The notes below the pieces were generated by a model that ran no database searches, was not told where the DNA came from, and was given only the letters and a program-made list of their open reading frames with translations. Below, one piece after another: positions 49,266 to 58,094 of a stretch of DNA of 64,000 nt (position 1 is the first letter of the stretch; every line of letters begins with the position of its first letter). The stretch covers positions 1-64,000 of the forward strand of contig JBBSIN010000001.1 in assembly GCA_038232055.1 (NCBI GenBank), written 5' to 3'. The stretch is from JBBSIN01 sp038232055 (GTDB lineage Bacteria; Actinomycetota; Actinomycetes; JADGOV01). The translations under genes were made by a program, and so were the position numbers.

Positions 49266-49583
49266 GTGGCTAACTTCGCGCTGAGCCTGGTGCATGGGTC
49301 AGGCTGGGACGACTCGCTCGGCATCCGTGAGCAGGCCGGCTGGGCAGAGCACGCCGCGTTCATGGACGGCTTGGTTGCCGGTGGCTTCATCCTGCTCGGC
49401 GGCCCGGTCGGTGACGGTCGGCAGACGCTGCACGTGGTCGAAGCGGAGGACGAGCACCAGGTCCGCCTGCGTGTTGCCGAGGATCCGTGGGCGCGCGCCG
49501 GACTGCTGCAGGTCGGTTCGATTCAACCTTGGGCCCTCTGGCTTGACGTCAGAAACGACACGAGCTGGAGAACTGGCAACTGA
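49266..49583 (+). CDS. YciI-like small protein
   Basis: The 105-residue ferredoxin-like-fold protein has HAAFMDGLVAGGFILLGGPV, VVEAEDEHQVRLRVAEDPW and IQPWALWLD, matching YciI-related proteins, some of which are dehydrochlorinase-like enzymes. GTG 49266 is the start. A 35-codon frame (MTFVGQGGLESQVLPML, 49166-49273) just upstream overlaps it by 8 bases and could be a leader peptide or remnant. The gene opens the accessory patch behind tRNA-Ser. Confidence 0.72.
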   Translation: MANFALSLVHGSGWDDSLGIREQAGWAEHAAFMDGLVAGGFILLGGPVGDGRQTLHVVEAEDEHQVRLRVAEDPWARAGLLQVGSIQPWALWLDVRNDTSWRTGN

Positions 49584-49701
49584 CAGGCAGCGGGGCGGGC
49601 GACTGCCAGGCCAGCTCGAAGCACCGTGGTGGCGTTTGCCAGGAGCGCTGACACCGGCGCGTCATCCCCCAATCACGGGATCTCTGCAGCCAACCAGGAC
49701 A

Positions 49702-49857
49702 GCACAGCGCCTGACGGGAACCAGCGAGAAAAGCGCGCTGGTTCGCCAGGCCCTGCGGGCGTTGATCGAGCGCGAGAGCGCACGGCGCCTGTCTCAACTA
49801 GCCGGTAGCGAACCTGGCGCGAAGGCGATCCCGAGACGGCGAACCACGGCTGCGTGA
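49702..49857 (+). pseudogene. VapB-type antitoxin, N-terminus missing
   Basis: The frame encodes AQRLTGTSEKSALVRQALRA and LIERESARRLSQL, the C-terminal two thirds of a VapB antitoxin. The usual first 12-16 residues (the ribbon strand that dimerises and binds DNA) are absent: upstream in frame the sequence is unrelated and has no nearby ATG, GTG or TTG. The stop overlaps vapC in GTGA, as in intact pairs. It is probably untranslated or unable to bind its operator. Confidence 0.65.
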
Positions 49858-50231
49858 TCCTCGTCGACACCTCCATCTGGATCGACCACCTCCGCGTCGG
49901 CGATCGGAAGCTCTCTGCACTTCTCTGGGACGGCCACGTACTGTCCCACCCGTTGGTGGTAGGCGAACTCGCACTTGGCCCACTCAGTCGTCGCAGCGAG
50001 ATCCTCGGGCTCCTCCGCAACCTTCCGCAAGCGAAGGGTGCGACGGACGCCGAGGTGCTGAACCTCGTCGAGAATCAGCAGCTGTTTGGGCTCGGCATCG
50101 GTTACGTCGACGCGCACCTGCTGGCCGCGACGATGCTGACAGCAGGTGCAGGCTTGTGGACGCGCAACAAGAAACTCGCGGCGGTCGCCACTCACCTCGG
50201 GCTCACCAGCCACCAGGCGCCGAGGGTTTGA
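49854..50231 (+). CDS. vapC: PIN-domain ribonuclease toxin VapC
   Basis: In this 125-residue PIN protein the acidic metal site is visible: Asp5 in ILVDTSIWIDHL, Glu in VGELALG and Asp in GYVDAHLLAA. VapC toxins cut specific RNAs such as tRNA. GTG 49854 overlaps the antitoxin stop. The toxin looks intact although its antitoxin is truncated, so it may be poorly expressed or controlled by another VapB. Confidence 0.88.
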   Translation: MILVDTSIWIDHLRVGDRKLSALLWDGHVLSHPLVVGELALGPLSRRSEILGLLRNLPQAKGATDAEVLNLVENQQLFGLGIGYVDAHLLAATMLTAGAGLWTRNKKLAAVATHLGLTSHQAPRV

Positions 50232-50396
50232 GCGAGATACGCCCTCGTCCTGCAGGTGCAGCGACTACTCGCCGGGCGCAGCCAGCGCGGACGCAAAATC
50301 CCTGACCTGTTGGTGGCCGCCGCCGTCACTGGCCAGGCTGCACGTGGGTGGTGCCAGCGGGCACCGTCGAGTAGCGCCGCCAGCGGTCGCTGCGAA

Positions 50397-50555
50397 CTAC
50401 CCCTGAGGCTCCGGCGCCGTGTCGTCGCCCTCGTTGGCGCCGACGGCCTCCTCGGCCGCCTCGCCACCGGTGCTCTCGTCGCCGAGACTGGTGTCGAAGC
50501 CGGCGCTGTCGAGGTCGCGGCCGGGGGTGTCGTTGCCCTCGGTCGGTGTGGTCAT
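50397..50555 (-). CDS. small acidic protein, 52 residues
   Basis: ATG 50555 (MTTPTEGNDTPGRDLDSAGF) is preceded at 5 nt by AAGGAGG, one of the best ribosome sites in the window. The 52-residue product has about 13 Asp/Glu and no Lys, and ends DDTAPEPQG. It is likely disordered. It is divergent from the mycothiol-dependent dehydrogenase gene. No family is recognised. Confidence 0.72.
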   Translation of the reverse strand: MTTPTEGNDTPGRDLDSAGFDTSLGDESTGGEAAEEAVGANEGDDTAPEPQG

Positions 50556-50570
50556 TGATGCCTCCTTGCT

Positions 50571-50618
50571 AGGAACGCTCGAGTTGGCAGGAACGCTCGC
50601 GCTTGGCAGGAACGCTCG
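50571..50618. repeat. AGGAACGCTCG x3, 18-19 nt period
   Basis: AGGAACGCTCG starts at 50571, 50589 and 50608 in the divergent region between the 52-residue protein and the mscR-like gene. A -10-like TAGTGT (50623-50628) follows for the dehydrogenase. The copies could be operator sites. Confidence 0.75.
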
Positions 50619-50663
50619 CGGCTAGTGTTCACCCCGTCGACAGCACACGCCGCGGGAGGGTGC

Positions 50664-51749
50664 ATGGCACAGGAGGTACGCGGGGTAGTCGCGTCCGAGA
50701 AGGGCGCTCCGGTGACCGTGGACACGATCGTCGTACCGGACCCGGGGCCGGGGGAGGCCGTCGTACGGGTGCAGGCCTGCGGGGTCTGCCACACCGACCT
50801 GCACTACCGCGAAGGCGGTATCAACGACGAGTTCCCCTTCCTCTTGGGTCACGAGGCCGCCGGCATCGTCGAGCAGGTGGGCGACGGCGTGGGCAATGTC
50901 GCCGAGGGCGACTACGTGATCCTGGCCTGGCGTGCGCCGTGCGGCACCTGCCGCGCGTGCCGGCGCGGCGAGCCGTGGTACTGCTTCGGGAGCCTCAACG
51001 CGGCGCAGCCCATGACGCTCGCCGACGGGACGCCGCTCTCGCCGGCGCTCGGCATCGGGGCGTTCGCCGAGAAGACGTTGGTGTCGGCTGCGCAATGCGT
51101 GCCAGTGGACCGGCGCGCCGATCCCGCCGCCGCCGGCCTCGTCGGCTGCGGCGTCATGGCCGGCTTCGGTGCAGCGGCGAACACCGGCGCCGTCCAGCGT
51201 GGCGACACGGTCGCGGTCATCGGCTGCGGCGGCGTCGGCAACGGCGCGGTGGCGGCGGCCGCGCTCGCCGGTGCCCGCAAGGTCATCGCGGTGGACGTTG
51301 ACCGGCGCAAGCTCGACTGGGCGACCCGCTTCGGCGCCACCGACACCGTCGACGCGCGCAGCGAGGACGTCGTCGCGCGCATCCGCGAGCTGACCGACGG
51401 CTTCGGCGCCAACCTCGTCATCGATGCGGTCGGGCGGCCCGAGACCTACCGCCAGGCTTTCTACGCCCGCGACCTTGCCGGCACCGTGGTCCTCGTCGGC
51501 GTACCGACGCCGGACATGACGATCGACCTGCCACTGATCGATGTCTTCGGCCGCGGGGGGGCGCTGAAGTCGTCCTGGTACGGCGACTGCCTTCCGACCC
51601 GTGATTTTCCGGCGCTCATCGACCTTTACCTGCGCGGCAAGCTGGACCTCGACGGGTTCGTGAGCGAGACGATTTCGCTCGACGGCGTCGAGGAGGCGTT
51701 CCACAAGATGGAGCGCGGAGAGGTGCTGCGCTCGGTGGTCATGCTGTGA
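50664..51749 (+). CDS. mscR: S-(hydroxymethyl)mycothiol dehydrogenase (formaldehyde dehydrogenase)
   Basis: This 361-residue zinc MDR has catalytic zinc ligands in CGVCHTDLHY and GHEAAGIVEQ, structural zinc ligands in CGTCRACRRGEPWYC and the NAD loop VIGCGGVGNGAVAAAALAG. SLNAAQPMTLADG is typical of the mycothiol-dependent enzyme. It oxidises the formaldehyde-mycothiol adduct. ATG 50664 has GGGAGGG upstream. The stop overlaps the metallo-hydrolase start in GTGA. Confidence 0.92.
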   Translation: MAQEVRGVVASEKGAPVTVDTIVVPDPGPGEAVVRVQACGVCHTDLHYREGGINDEFPFLLGHEAAGIVEQVGDGVGNVAEGDYVILAWRAPCGTCRACRRGEPWYCFGSLNAAQPMTLADGTPLSPALGIGAFAEKTLVSAAQCVPVDRRADPAAAGLVGCGVMAGFGAAANTGAVQRGDTVAVIGCGGVGNGAVAAAALAGARKVIAVDVDRRKLDWATRFGATDTVDARSEDVVARIRELTDGFGANLVIDAVGRPETYRQAFYARDLAGTVVLVGVPTPDMTIDLPLIDVFGRGGALKSSWYGDCLPTRDFPALIDLYLRGKLDLDGFVSETISLDGVEEAFHKMERGEVLRSVVML

Positions 51750-52369
51750 GGATCGGCCACCTCGTCACGAGCGGCGTCTTCAGCCTCGACGGGCAGGACT
51801 TCGACGTCGACAACAACGTCTGGCTCTTCGGCGATGATCGCGAGGTCCTCGTCGTCGATGCCCCGCACGATGCCGCGGCCATCGCCCGTGCCGCTGGCGA
51901 CCGCCTGGTCGTCGCGATCGCATGCACCCATGCGCACAGCGACCACGTCGACGCCGCGCTCGAGCTGGCCGACCGGACCGGCGCGCCGGTGCTGCTGCAC
52001 CCCGACGACCGCGTGCTGTGGGACCAGACCCATCCCGATCGCGGACCCGACGGGTCGCTCGCCGACGGGCAAGTGCTCTCCGTTGGCGGGACCGACGTGC
52101 ACGTGCTGCACACGCCGGGGCATGCACCCGGGGCCGTCTGCTTCTACGTTCCTGGCGAGGGCGTGCTCTTCAGTGGCGACACGCTGTTCCAGGGCGGCCC
52201 CGGCGCCACCGGACGGTCATACAGCGACTTCCCGACCATCCTGCGGTCGATCCGTGAGCGGCTGCTTCCCCTGCCGCCGGACACCGTCGTGCACACCGGG
52301 CACGGCGACGACACGACGATCGGCGCCGAGGCCCCGTCGTACGACGACTGGGTCCGGAGAGGTCACTAG
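51746..52369 (+). CDS. metallo-beta-lactamase-fold hydrolase
   Basis: This 207-residue MBL protein has all metal ligands: THAHSDH, TPGHAPG, FSGDTLF and the final HTGHGDDT. Position and coupling (GTGA) behind the mycothiol-dependent dehydrogenase, as in other actinobacteria, suggest hydrolysis of the S-formylmycothiol product, but this is inferred from context. Its stop directly abuts the next start. Confidence 0.9.
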   Translation: MRIGHLVTSGVFSLDGQDFDVDNNVWLFGDDREVLVVDAPHDAAAIARAAGDRLVVAIACTHAHSDHVDAALELADRTGAPVLLHPDDRVLWDQTHPDRGPDGSLADGQVLSVGGTDVHVLHTPGHAPGAVCFYVPGEGVLFSGDTLFQGGPGATGRSYSDFPTILRSIRERLLPLPPDTVVHTGHGDDTTIGAEAPSYDDWVRRGH

Positions 52370-52915
52370 GTGGCGGTTCGGCTCAGCAGCGGCGCTGAGG
52401 CAGACGAGATCGCCGTACGCAACCTGATGACGGCGTACTTCTACGAGATGGCGACCTGGGATCCGGGCATCGCGATCAACCGCTTCGGGCTGCCGGTGTG
52501 GGCCGCCAACGGGCCGGGGCCTGCCACGATCGACGCGTGCACGCCGCACAACTGGTGGATCCGCGGCGAGTGCCACCGCTACGTGTTCCGCACGGACGAT
52601 GACGCTGCCGCGGGGTACGCCGTTGTCTGCGACAACCGCGGCCACGTGCCGGCGGGCGCCGACTCCTACCTGCTCGACTTCTACGTGACCGGAAAGTACC
52701 GGCGGGCCGGGATCGGCAGGCAGGCCGCGACGATGCTGCTGGAGCGCCACCCTGGCAGGTGGGCGCTGTACACCCTCGCCGACAACACGACGGCACAGGC
52801 ATTCTGGCGGACCGTACTCGCGGCAGCCGCGGACGACGTGACCGAAGCGGAGGGCGGCACGGAGTTCCGCTTCCGCACCATGAGCGGCACCGTGAGACGG
52901 GGGAGTCCATCTTGA
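52370..52915 (+). CDS. GNAT-family acetyltransferase
   Basis: This 181-residue single GNAT domain has LLDFYVTGKYRRAGIGRQAA (acetyl-CoA loop) and ADNTTAQAFWRTVL near the end. GTG 52370 follows the previous stop with no gap and its own stop overlaps the GH15 TTG in TTGA. The substrate is unknown; the operon position links it to the formaldehyde pathway or the glycoside hydrolase. Confidence 0.83.
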   Translation: MAVRLSSGAEADEIAVRNLMTAYFYEMATWDPGIAINRFGLPVWAANGPGPATIDACTPHNWWIRGECHRYVFRTDDDAAAGYAVVCDNRGHVPAGADSYLLDFYVTGKYRRAGIGRQAATMLLERHPGRWALYTLADNTTAQAFWRTVLAAAADDVTEAEGGTEFRFRTMSGTVRRGSPS

Positions 52916-54756
52916 GCTCGGTGCCCATCGCCGACCACGCGTTGCTGTCCGACTGTCATTCGGCGGCACTGGTCAACACGGCTGGGTCGGTGGAGTGGCT
53001 CTGCTTCCCGCGGTTCGACAGCCCCTCCGTGTTCGCCCGGCTTCTCGACGACGACGCCGGTCACTGGTCGATCCGGCCGGTTGAGAAGTACGACGCCAGC
53101 CGGCGCTACCTCGACCGGACGATGGTCCTCGAGACCACGTTCCGCAGCGGCGGCGGGGTCGTCGTGCTGGTCGACGCTCTCGCGGTCGGTCCGGAGAACA
53201 CCGGGCACCGGCTCGGCGTCGGGTCGCCGCATCTGCTCATCCGCGACCTGCGCTGCACCGAGGGCGAGATCGAGCTGGAGATCTCCTACGCGCCGCGCCC
53301 GGAGTACGCCCGGGTTTCGCCGCTGCTGCGCGACTGCGACGGCGGCATCACGGCCCGCGGCGGCGCGGACTGGCTGGTGCTCACCTCTCCGGTGGAGCTT
53401 CGTCGCGACGGGTCGACCGCGACCGGCCGGGTGCGGCTGCGCGCCGGGGAGTCGCTGACCTTTGCGCTGCACCGCTCGACACTGGAGCAGGAGCCCGCGC
53501 ACGTCTGGTCGCAGGAGGACCTTGCGGCCCGTCTCGCCGCGACGGTCGAGGGATGGCGCTCCTGGTCGGCGCTGCACCAGAGCTACGAAGGGCCTTGGCA
53601 GGACCTGGTGCACCACGGCGGGCGGGTGCTGCAGGCGCTGACCTTCCAGCCGAGCGGGGCCATCGTGGCCGCGGCGACGACCTCCCTCCCCGAGGCGGTC
53701 GGCGGCGAACGCAACTGGGACTACCGCTACGCGTGGGTGCGCGATGCCAGCTTCACGATGAAGGCGCTATGGGTCGCGGCTTGCCCCGACGAGGCCGGCG
53801 ACTTCTTCGCCTTCATGGCCACCGCGGCCGCCGCCTCGCTCGGGCCGGAGTCGATGCTGCAGATCATGTTCGGGGTCGGCGGCGAGCATGACCTGTCCGA
53901 GCGCAGCCTCGAGCACCTGAGTGGCTGGCGGAATAGCGCGCCGGTACGCGTCGGCAACGGTGCGTGGAACCAGCAGCAGATCGACGTGTACGGCGAGCTC
54001 CTCGACGCCGCGGGACGCCTCGCCGACCAGCTGGGCGACGTCGACGACGACGTACGGGCGTTCCTCGTCGCGTGTGCCGACACCGCGGCGTCGCGCTGGC
54101 ACGACACCGACCAGGGCATCTGGGAGGTCCGCGGCGAGCCAAGGCACTACCTGTACTCCAAGGTCATGTGCTGGGTCGCCCTCGACCGCGCGGTGTCGCT
54201 CGCGGAGCGGCTCGGTGCAACGGACAAGGTCGCCGGCTGGAAGCGCGTTCAGCAGGAGATCCACCAGACCGTGCTTCGCGACGGGTGGAGCGAGCGGGCC
54301 GGCGCCTTCACCCAGTACTTCGGCACCGAGAACCTCGACGCCTCGGCCCTCATGCTGCCGATCGTCGGCTTCCTGCCGGCCGACGACCCGCGGATGGTTT
54401 CGACGATCGACGCGATCGAAAAGCGGCTCAGCGACGACAACGGGCTCGTCTACCGGTACCGGACCTCCGGTGACGGCGGCGGCGACGGTGACGGGCTGGC
54501 CGGCGAGGAGGGCACCTTCTTGCTCTGCACGTTCTGGCTCGCGCAGGCACTCGCGTTGGCTGGCAACGTCGACCGGGCGAGGACCGTCTTCGAGCGGGCG
54601 ATCGGCTACGCCAACGACGTCGGGCTGCTGGCGGAGGAGGTCGACGAGACGACCGGCGAGCTGCTCGGCAACTTCCCGCAGGCGTTCAGCCACATCGGCC
54701 TGGTGAACGCGGCGTGGGTGATCAGCGAGGCCGAGCGTACGGCGGCCGGGGACTGA
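52912..54756 (+). CDS. glycoside hydrolase family 15 protein (trehalase/glucoamylase-like)
   Basis: This 614-residue protein has an N-terminal beta-sandwich (ADHALLSDCHSAALVN, SVEWLCFPRFDSPSVFA) and an alpha/alpha barrel. The barrel has RNWDYRYAWVRDASFT, GIWEVRGEPRHYLYSKVMCW with the presumed general acid Glu, and GEEGTFLLCTFW with the base Glu. Actinobacterial relatives include trehalases. It has no signal peptide, so it acts inside the cell. TTG 52912 is chosen because a GGGGGAG lies about 7 nt upstream and the start/stop overlap is four bases. Confidence 0.9.
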   Translation: MSSVPIADHALLSDCHSAALVNTAGSVEWLCFPRFDSPSVFARLLDDDAGHWSIRPVEKYDASRRYLDRTMVLETTFRSGGGVVVLVDALAVGPENTGHRLGVGSPHLLIRDLRCTEGEIELEISYAPRPEYARVSPLLRDCDGGITARGGADWLVLTSPVELRRDGSTATGRVRLRAGESLTFALHRSTLEQEPAHVWSQEDLAARLAATVEGWRSWSALHQSYEGPWQDLVHHGGRVLQALTFQPSGAIVAAATTSLPEAVGGERNWDYRYAWVRDASFTMKALWVAACPDEAGDFFAFMATAAAASLGPESMLQIMFGVGGEHDLSERSLEHLSGWRNSAPVRVGNGAWNQQQIDVYGELLDAAGRLADQLGDVDDDVRAFLVACADTAASRWHDTDQGIWEVRGEPRHYLYSKVMCWVALDRAVSLAERLGATDKVAGWKRVQQEIHQTVLRDGWSERAGAFTQYFGTENLDASALMLPIVGFLPADDPRMVSTIDAIEKRLSDDNGLVYRYRTSGDGGGDGDGLAGEEGTFLLCTFWLAQALALAGNVDRARTVFERAIGYANDVGLLAEEVDETTGELLGNFPQAFSHIGLVNAAWVISEAERTAAGD

Positions 54757-54789
54757 CCGGCCAACCGGCCGGGCACGCGGCCGCCTCCG

Positions 54790-56202
54790 CTACAGCCCGT
54801 AGGCCTCGAGCAGTCGCAGCCACACCTCACTGACCGTGGGAAACGACGGCACCGCGTGCCAGAGCCGGTCGACCGGGACCTCACCGACGATCGCGATCGT
54901 CGCCGAGTGCAGCAGCTCCTGCATTCCCGGGCCGGTGAACGTCGCCCCGACGACGACGCGGCGCGCTTCGTCGACGACGAGCTGGCTGGTTCCGGCGATG
55001 CCGTTGCCGAGCGTGTAGGCGCCGGCCACACCGCCGGTGGGGGTGGTGACCACGCGGACCTCGAGGCCGCTGTCCCGGGCCGACGCTTCGGTGTGCCCCA
55101 CCGCGCAGACCTGCGGGTCGGTGAACGTGACCCGCGGGATGGCGCCGTGGTCGGCCCGGTCGGCGGCGTCCTTGCCGAGGATGACGTCGGCGGCGAGTCG
55201 CGCCTGGTACTTGCCCATGTGGGTCAGCAGTGCTCGGCCGTTGCAGTCACCGACGGCGTAGAGCCAACCGCCGTCGACACCCGTCACCCGCAACCTGTCG
55301 TCGACGTCGACATATGTTCCGGTCGGTACGCCGACGCTGTCGAGCCCGATGTCGGCGGTCTTCGGCCGCCGGCCCACCGCGACGAGGATCTCGTCGCCCC
55401 TCAGCTCGCGTCCGTCGTCCAGTACGCCGACGACCGTGCCGTTCTCCCGCCGGGCGCCGGTCATCCGGACCCCGATGAGGACCGTGATGCCCTCGGCCTC
55501 GAACGCCTGGCGCACCTCGTCACCGGCGAACGGCTCCTCCCGGGCCAGCAACCGCTCGCCGCCCTCGACGACGGTGACCTCGTCGCAGCCCAGGCGCCGG
55601 TAGGCCTGCGCCATCTCGGTGCCGACGGTGCCGCCGCCGAGTACGAGCAGCCGCCGCGGGAGTTTCTTCGCCTCGGTGACGGTGCGGTTGTCCCAGGGCC
55701 CGACGTCGGCCAGCCCGGGGATCGGCGGGACCGCCGGGCCGGTGCCGGTGGCGAGTACGACGGCCCTGCGGGCGGTGACCTGCCGCGTGGGACCGGCGGC
55801 TGCAACCACCTCGACGGTCCGCTCGGCCGCGAGCCGACCGTGGCCGCGGAGCAGCGCGATGCCCTCTCCCTCCAGCCAGGCGACCTGGCCGTCGTCCTTC
55901 CAGTCGCTGACCATGTAGTCGCGCTGCGCCAACGCGGCGTCGGTGTCCACCTCGCCGGTGACGGCTTCGGCCGCGCCCGGGACCCGACGGGCGGCGGCCA
56001 GCACGTCGCCCGGTCGGATCATCGTCTTGCTCGGGATGCACCCCCAGTACGAGCACTCACCGCCGACCAACTCGACCTCCACCAACGCCACCGAGAGGCC
56101 GCCGGCGGCGCACCGGCCGGCTGCGTTCTCCCCGGCCGGGCCGCCGCCGATCACGACGACGTCGTACTCGCTCACCGCAGTCTCGCCCGCCGTCGCGTTC
56201 AC
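54790..56202 (-). CDS. pyridine nucleotide-disulfide oxidoreductase-like flavoprotein
   Basis: This 470-residue protein has VVIGGGPAGENAAGRCAAGG, the redox pair GGECSYWGCIPSKTM, LGGGTVGTEMAQAYRRLG and LYAVGDCNGRALLTHMGKYQ. C-terminal HAVPSFPTVSE carries the His/Glu relay. It is related to dihydrolipoamide dehydrogenase and mercuric reductase, but the substrate is unknown. GTG 56202 gives 470 residues; GTG 56175 (VSEYDVVVIGGG) is an equally plausible start. It follows the phosphoesterase gene by 8 bases. Confidence 0.87.
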   Translation of the reverse strand: MNATAGETAVSEYDVVVIGGGPAGENAAGRCAAGGLSVALVEVELVGGECSYWGCIPSKTMIRPGDVLAAARRVPGAAEAVTGEVDTDAALAQRDYMVSDWKDDGQVAWLEGEGIALLRGHGRLAAERTVEVVAAAGPTRQVTARRAVVLATGTGPAVPPIPGLADVGPWDNRTVTEAKKLPRRLLVLGGGTVGTEMAQAYRRLGCDEVTVVEGGERLLAREEPFAGDEVRQAFEAEGITVLIGVRMTGARRENGTVVGVLDDGRELRGDEILVAVGRRPKTADIGLDSVGVPTGTYVDVDDRLRVTGVDGGWLYAVGDCNGRALLTHMGKYQARLAADVILGKDAADRADHGAIPRVTFTDPQVCAVGHTEASARDSGLEVRVVTTPTGGVAGAYTLGNGIAGTSQLVVDEARRVVVGATFTGPGMQELLHSATIAIVGEVPVDRLWHAVPSFPTVSEVWLRLLEAYGL

Positions 56203-56210
56203 CGTCGGGC

Positions 56211-57980
56211 TCAGCGCACGCCTGCCGCGCGTAGCGCGCTGCGCAGGTCGCTCACGTGGGCGTCGCGTTCGGTCAGTGGTGCCAGGCCGTACGCCCGCTC
56301 GATCGTCGCCATGATCGAGAGCGTGTCGTGCGACGTCGAGTCGACGCCGTCGTGCGGGAGCGAGGAGCCGACCACCAGCGCCGGGACGCGCGTACCGGGG
56401 CCGTACTCGTCGTGCGGCCCGCCCGTCGCGCTCCCCTGTCCGGGCGGCGACACGTGGTCCCACTGCCCGCCGAACTCGTCGTAGGTGACGACGACGAGCG
56501 TGTCCTTCGCCTGCGGGCCGCGGGTGACCGCCTTGAGTAGGTCGACGAGGTGGCTGCTGCCGCTGCTCTCGCTCGCGTAGCCGGGGTGCTCGTTCTCCGC
56601 GCCGATCGGCTTGACGAAGCTGACCCTCGGCAAGTGACCGCCGCGCACGGCGGCGAGGAAGTCCTTCTCGTCCCTGAGGTGGTTGGCGCGGGCCGGCGTA
56701 CCGGGGGCGTAGCGCGCGAAGTAGTTGAACGGCTGGTGGTGGTACTGGAAGAGCGCGTTCGGGCAGTACGGGTACGTCGCGCCGCTCGCCGTCTGCGGGT
56801 CCTCACAGGTGCCCGGGTCGGAACCGTTCGTCCAGCCCCGGCCGTCGACCTTGCCGGCCGCGTTGTCCCAGCCGCCGGCGTACCAGGCCCAGCTCACCCG
56901 GGCGTGCGAGAGCTCGTCGCCGATCGTCTTGGGCGAGTGCCGGTCGTCGACCGGCGGCAGGCGCAGCGCGTCGGGAGTGCCGGGCGCGTAGGGCTGGAAC
57001 CATGGCTGGATCGTGTTGACCGCATAGTTGCCGCAGGCGAAGCCGGGCTGCGTCGTCGGCTTGTCACAGGACTGGGTCAGCGCGCCGTCGTGCGCTGCCG
57101 CCACCGTGGGGGTGTAGAGCGGATAGGTCGACGGGAAGCCGTTCGTGTCGAGCACGGCGTGCAGGTCGTCGGTCGAGCGGTCGTCCACCGCCCCCGGGAA
57201 GGGCGGCGCGGCCGCGGCGACGAGGTACTGGTGGTTGAGGAACGAGCCGCCGAACGCGGCCTGGAAGAAGCGCTCCGCGACGACGTAGTTGGGCGCTCCG
57301 GCGCTGTGCAGGTACTTGTAGATCGGCAGCTGGCGGGTGCGGTAATAGCCCTGGGTCAGGCCGGCCGCGTCGCTGCCAGTGCTGTAACGGTCCTGCTTGC
57401 CGCCGTCGAGCTGGTACTGCTCCTGGTAGAAGCGGTGCACGAGATCGCGGGTGCAGCCGCCAGGCTGGCCCTCCCCCTTCCGGACCCCGTTGGGGTAGTA
57501 GGCACCGGGCGCCGGGCAGGTCGTGTCGGTCGGCTTGATGTAGTCGTCGATCGCGAACGGCCGGTTGGCGAAGTGGCTCCCGAACAGCATGCCGTTGGCG
57601 TCGTCCGTGCAGGTTGTCCCGAGCGGGTCGGGCGCTGCCAGGTTGACATCGTCCTGGAGCAGGCAGGCGTAGGTCCGGCCGTCCTGCTTGACCTGGAGCG
57701 TGTGACCGAGGCTGGCCGCGCGGCGGCCTTCGACCTGCTTGCCGCGGATCGCGCCCCAGTCGCCGTAGAGGTTGTCGAAGCTGTGGTTCTCCTCGTAGAC
57801 CACGACGAGGTGCTTGTAGTGGCCCAGCACGCCACTCGACCCGGTGGGAGCTGCGGGAGCTGCGGCAGCGCGAGCCGGGGCAGCGGACGGTGCGGCCGAC
57901 GCGCCGGGCGAGAGCCCGAGCGTGCCGAGCGCCGCCGCCGAGACCGCTGCCCCTACGCCGAGTGCCAGCCGATGCCTCAT
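56211..57980 (-). CDS. secreted phosphoesterase (phospholipase C/acid phosphatase family)
   Basis: The 589-residue protein has a signal peptide (MRHRLALGVGAAVSAAALG, Ala/Pro-rich after the cut). The family signature YEENHSFDNLYGDW is at about 62-75, ENEHPGY in the middle, and VVTYDEFGGQWDHVSPP near 480. That layout is the alkaline-phosphatase-superfamily phosphoesterase group. It probably releases phosphate from lipids or nucleotides outside the cell. ATG 57980 has GAGGAGGG upstream. Confidence 0.9.
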   Translation of the reverse strand: MRHRLALGVGAAVSAAALGTLGLSPGASAAPSAAPARAAAAPAAPTGSSGVLGHYKHLVVVYEENHSFDNLYGDWGAIRGKQVEGRRAASLGHTLQVKQDGRTYACLLQDDVNLAAPDPLGTTCTDDANGMLFGSHFANRPFAIDDYIKPTDTTCPAPGAYYPNGVRKGEGQPGGCTRDLVHRFYQEQYQLDGGKQDRYSTGSDAAGLTQGYYRTRQLPIYKYLHSAGAPNYVVAERFFQAAFGGSFLNHQYLVAAAAPPFPGAVDDRSTDDLHAVLDTNGFPSTYPLYTPTVAAAHDGALTQSCDKPTTQPGFACGNYAVNTIQPWFQPYAPGTPDALRLPPVDDRHSPKTIGDELSHARVSWAWYAGGWDNAAGKVDGRGWTNGSDPGTCEDPQTASGATYPYCPNALFQYHHQPFNYFARYAPGTPARANHLRDEKDFLAAVRGGHLPRVSFVKPIGAENEHPGYASESSGSSHLVDLLKAVTRGPQAKDTLVVVTYDEFGGQWDHVSPPGQGSATGGPHDEYGPGTRVPALVVGSSLPHDGVDSTSHDTLSIMATIERAYGLAPLTERDAHVSDLRSALRAAGVR

Positions 57981-58094
57981 GACGCCCTCCTCATCGGTGC
58001 GGGTCCGATCGTTCCCGGAGGTTCCGGGCGGGAGGGACGGTACGCCGGTCGCGGCCGTTGCGGGGAGCCCGGGGTGTCGGTCGACACCGAGTCG

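Noticed and set aside
49166..49273. 35-residue frame between tRNA-Ser and the YciI gene
   Set aside because: No ribosome site or recognisable family and it overlaps the next start; noted only as a possible leader or remnant.
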